DNA from: Candidatus Vicinibacter affinis
GTDB lineage: Bacteria > Bacteroidota > Bacteroidia > Chitinophagales > Saprospiraceae
Assembly (NCBI GenBank): GCA_016714365.1
Contig: JADJNH010000007.1
Span: forward strand, 434,001-498,000
Reading direction: 5' to 3'
Length of the DNA: 64,000 bases
Shown here: positions 61,599 to 64,000 of the stretch, one piece after another
Layout: every line of letters starts with the position of its first letter
Numbering within the stretch: position 1 is the first letter of the stretch
Made by a program: the position numbers and the translations under genes
The notes under the pieces: model-generated
The model's database searches: none
What the model was told of the DNA's origin: nothing
Seen by the model: the letters and a program-made list of their open reading frames with translations, nothing else

Positions 61599-63602
61599 TT
61601 ATTTGTAAGAGCGTGCAGCAATTTTTATTTCTTCGTAAACCAAAGGTTCTTTTATAAGACTTGGTTCAGAATTCAGGTCCGTCCAATGCCAGGCTGCCAC
61701 GTAGGAATAATTTTCATCATCTCTCAACGCTTCACCTTCTTCAGTCTGATATTCTTCCCGGAAATGCCCTCCGCAAGATTCGTTTCTGTTCAATGCATCT
61801 ACTACCATCAATTCTCCCAGTTCAAGAAAATCAGCAACGCGCATGGCTTTTTCCAACTCAGGATTAAATTCATGTAATTCACCCGGAACAAATACATCGG
61901 ACCAAAATTCTTTTCTCAAATCCTGAATCATTTTTCTTGCCTTGGTCAAACCATCTGCATTTCTAGCCATGCCACAATGGTCCCACATGATTTTTCCCAA
62001 CCTTCTGTGGATGGATTCTACGGATTGATTGCCCTTGATGTCAAGAATCTTCTGTAATTCAGAGCGAATTTTATTTTCAGCTTCTTCAAATTCCGGAGCC
62101 GAGGTATTTATTTTTGGTGTCCGAATTTCGTTGGCAAGAAAGCTTCCGATCGTGTATGGCAAAACGAAATAACCGTCCGCCAGTCCCTGCATCAGGGCAG
62201 AAGCCCCAAGCCTGTTGGCCCCGTGATCCGAAAAGTTAGCCTCACCCATGGCAAACAATCCTGGTATATTGGTCTGTAGGTTGTAATCTACCCACAGTCC
62301 TCCCATGGTATAATGAACCGCAGGATAAATTTTCATGGGGTATACGTACGGGTCTTCTCCGGTAATTTTCTCATACATCTCAAAGAGGTTACCGTATTTT
62401 TCAGAAATCACCTCCACTCCGAATTTTCTAATGGTAGCAGCATCAGGATCGTGAACCCCTAATGTGTTTGCTTTAGACTTTCCATATCTTTCTATTGCTG
62501 CGCTAAAATCAAGGTAAACTGCCAAACCGGTAGGACTGACCCCATGACCCTTATCACATTCCACCTTTGATGCTCTGGAAGCTACATCCCGCGGAACTAA
62601 ATTTCCAAATGCCGGATACCGCCTTTCAAGGAAATAATCTCTGTCAGCTTCAGGAATATCTGTTCCTTTCTTCTGACCCTTCTGAATAGCCACAGCATCT
62701 TCTTTCTTTGCCGGAACCCAAACTCTACCGTCATTCCTAAGTGACTCTGACATCAATGTAAGCTTGGACTGATAATCACCGGACACAGGTATACAGGTCG
62801 GGTGGATCTGGGTAAAACATGGATTTGCCATAAGGGCTCCTCGCTTGGTTGCCTTCCATACAGCGGTAACATTACATCCCATTGCATTGGTGGAAAGATA
62901 AAAGACGTTTCCATAACCGCCGGTTCCTAAAACTACCGCATGTGCACCAAATCGTTCCACCTTTCCGGTCAATAGATTCCTGGCTATAATCCCCCTTGCT
63001 TTTCCGTCAACCATGACCAAATCAAGCATTTCATGGCGATTGTACATCTTGACATTGCCAAGAGAAATTTGTCTGCTCAACGCTTGATAAGCACCAATTA
63101 GTAATTGTTGCCCGGTCTGCCCTCTTGCATAAAACGTACGACTGACCTGAACGCCTCCAAAAGACCTGTTCTCCAACAAGCCTCCATATTCTCTCGCAAA
63201 TGGAACTCCTTGTGCTACCGATTGGTCAATTATACTGCCACTGACTTCCGCCAGTCGGTAAACATTTGCTTCCCGGGAACGATAATCTCCACCTTTAATG
63301 GTATCATAAAATAACCGGTAGACGCTGTCCCCGTCATTGGCGTAATTCTTGGAGGCATTGATTCCACCTTGGGCTGCTATGCTATGCGCCCTCCTGGGAC
63401 TGTCATGAAAAGTAAAGCATTGCACATGATAACCCAGTTCTCCTAGACTGGCTGCTGCCGAAGCTCCTGCGAGTCCGGTTCCAACTACAATAACGTCCAG
63501 CTTGCGCTTGTTGGCCGGTGATACCAATGGCACTTTGGACTTGTATTTAGTCCATTTATCAGCAAGGGCCCCTTCGGGTATATTTGCATTAATTGAAATC
63601 AT
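61599..63602 (-). CDS. sdhA: Succinate dehydrogenase/fumarate reductase flavoprotein subunit
   Basis: From the ATG at 63602 the product has 667 residues. FAD binding is shown by VGTGLAGASAAASLGELGY, and the covalent FAD site by RAHSIAAQGGINA. The active-site region appears as HPTCIPVSGDY, and DHGANRLGASALMQGLADGYF is present. The C-terminal capping helices complete the subunit. The reading upstream to 63683 overlaps sdhC; the ATG at 63602 is 5 bases after the sdhC stop, which supports it. It oxidises succinate in the TCA cycle and gives electrons through SdhB and SdhC. SdhB is not adjacent. Confidence 0.95.
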   Translation of the reverse strand: MISINANIPEGALADKWTKYKSKVPLVSPANKRKLDVIVVGTGLAGASAAASLGELGYHVQCFTFHDSPRRAHSIAAQGGINASKNYANDGDSVYRLFYDTIKGGDYRSREANVYRLAEVSGSIIDQSVAQGVPFAREYGGLLENRSFGGVQVSRTFYARGQTGQQLLIGAYQALSRQISLGNVKMYNRHEMLDLVMVDGKARGIIARNLLTGKVERFGAHAVVLGTGGYGNVFYLSTNAMGCNVTAVWKATKRGALMANPCFTQIHPTCIPVSGDYQSKLTLMSESLRNDGRVWVPAKKEDAVAIQKGQKKGTDIPEADRDYFLERRYPAFGNLVPRDVASRASKVECDKGHGVSPTGLAVYLDFSAAIERYGKSKANTLGVHDPDAATIRKFGVEVISEKYGNLFEMYEKITGEDPYVYPMKIYPAVHYTMGGLWVDYNLQTNIPGLFAMGEANFSDHGANRLGASALMQGLADGYFVLPYTIGSFLANEIRTPKINTSAPEFEEAENKIRSELQKILDIKGNQSVESIHRRLGKIMWDHCGMARNADGLTKARKMIQDLRKEFWSDVFVPGELHEFNPELEKAMRVADFLELGELMVVDALNRNESCGGHFREEYQTEEGEALRDDENYSYVAAWHWTDLNSEPSLIKEPLVYEEIKIAARSYK

Positions 63603-63607
63603 AGGAA

Positions 63608-64000
63608 TCAGGAATTTTGAATGATGTACATATAAATCGGAAGCAAGGCAAAACCAGCAGGTACCACAATGGCATAGACCCATCCAACCGCCTTAATGGC
63701 TGGAGTATATTTTTTGTGGTTAAGTCCAAGACTCTGAAAGGCAGACTGAAAGCCATGAATAAGGTGAAAAGAAACCACAATCATGCTGAGGACGTAAAAA
63801 ATTACATATGGCAATTCAGCAAATGCAATTTTAACCGGTGTATACAAGTCCTTATAGCTGTGCTCTTTACCAGGATAATTTACCATGTCCAGATTACCAA
63901 ATTTCATCTGGAACCAAAACTGCCACATATGGATGAGCAGAAAGATAAAAATGATGATGCCAAATGCCGCCATGTAACGAGCAAAAGCACTACTGCCTGT
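63608..64000 (-). CDS. sdhC: Succinate dehydrogenase cytochrome b subunit (partial)
   Basis: This minus-strand frame runs off the right window edge, so its start is outside. The visible 130 residues contain FGIIIFIFLLIHMWQFWF, then YVIFYVLSMIVVSFHLIHGF, then AVGWVYAIVVPAGFALLPIYMY. These are the transmembrane helices of the b558-type membrane anchor. His residues in LLIHMWQFW and FHLIHGF are candidates for haem ligation. It precedes sdhA by 5 bases. Confidence 0.88.
   Translation of the reverse strand, partial: TGSSAFARYMAAFGIIIFIFLLIHMWQFWFQMKFGNLDMVNYPGKEHSYKDLYTPVKIAFAELPYVIFYVLSMIVVSFHLIHGFQSAFQSLGLNHKKYTPAIKAVGWVYAIVVPAGFALLPIYMYIIQNS

Overview
The window is a bacterial chromosome segment from the phylum Bacteroidota, probably Saprospirales/Chitinophagales-like. 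The lineage is an inference from gene content. Supporting signs are type IX secretion (T9SS) proteins with C-terminal sorting domains, a PorZ-like protein, a GldH-like gliding lipoprotein, DUF4292 and DUF4293 proteins, the acpP-fabF-rnc gene order, and several upstream regions that carry the Bacteroidota promoter signature TTTG-N19/20-TAnnTTTG. No rRNA or tRNA gene was recognised.

Layout. Bases 1-2181 hold an IS30-type transposase gene split by an IS3-like element (483-1998). Bases 2182-5422 are an accessory stretch: hairpin-rich dispersed repeats flank one secreted FG-GAP repeat protein. Bases 5423-16099 carry proteostasis and secretion genes: clpB, porZ, then a grpE-dnaJ-gldH run. Between these lie a glycosyltransferase, a Crp/Fnr regulator, a flavin reductase and a thioredoxin-like protein. 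Bases 16125-34588 are mostly housekeeping: acpP-fabF-rnc, pyk, a TPR/DUF4292/EnvC-like envelope run, a beta-CASP nuclease-like protein with gltX, a polysaccharide deacetylase, lpd, and a PSP1 protein with holB.

Bases 34749-49518 are a complete minus-strand complex I operon, nuoA to nuoN. It is interrupted twice. A 250-base hairpin-rich repeat lies between nuoD and nuoE. A compact two-gene cassette lies between nuoE and nuoF: an OLD/AAA-type ATPase (44917-46077) and a small TOPRIM protein (44300-44929). The cassette is AT-rich, its two genes overlap, and it fits between the nuo genes with gaps of 1 and 5 bases. ATPase plus TOPRIM pairs are the core of anti-phage systems such as PARIS and of OLD/Gabija nucleases. 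This is therefore the best candidate here for an undescribed defence-type system, placed under control of a respiratory operon.

Upstream of nuoA lies a two-gene redox module: an FAD/NAD oxidoreductase and a membrane polyferredoxin. The right end holds two T9SS cargo proteins, queD, rpsT, a DUF4293 membrane protein, a heavy-metal-associated protein, an amino-acid-oxidase-like protein, a SNF2 helicase, and sdhC-sdhA. The position where sdhB would be expected is occupied by the SNF2 gene.
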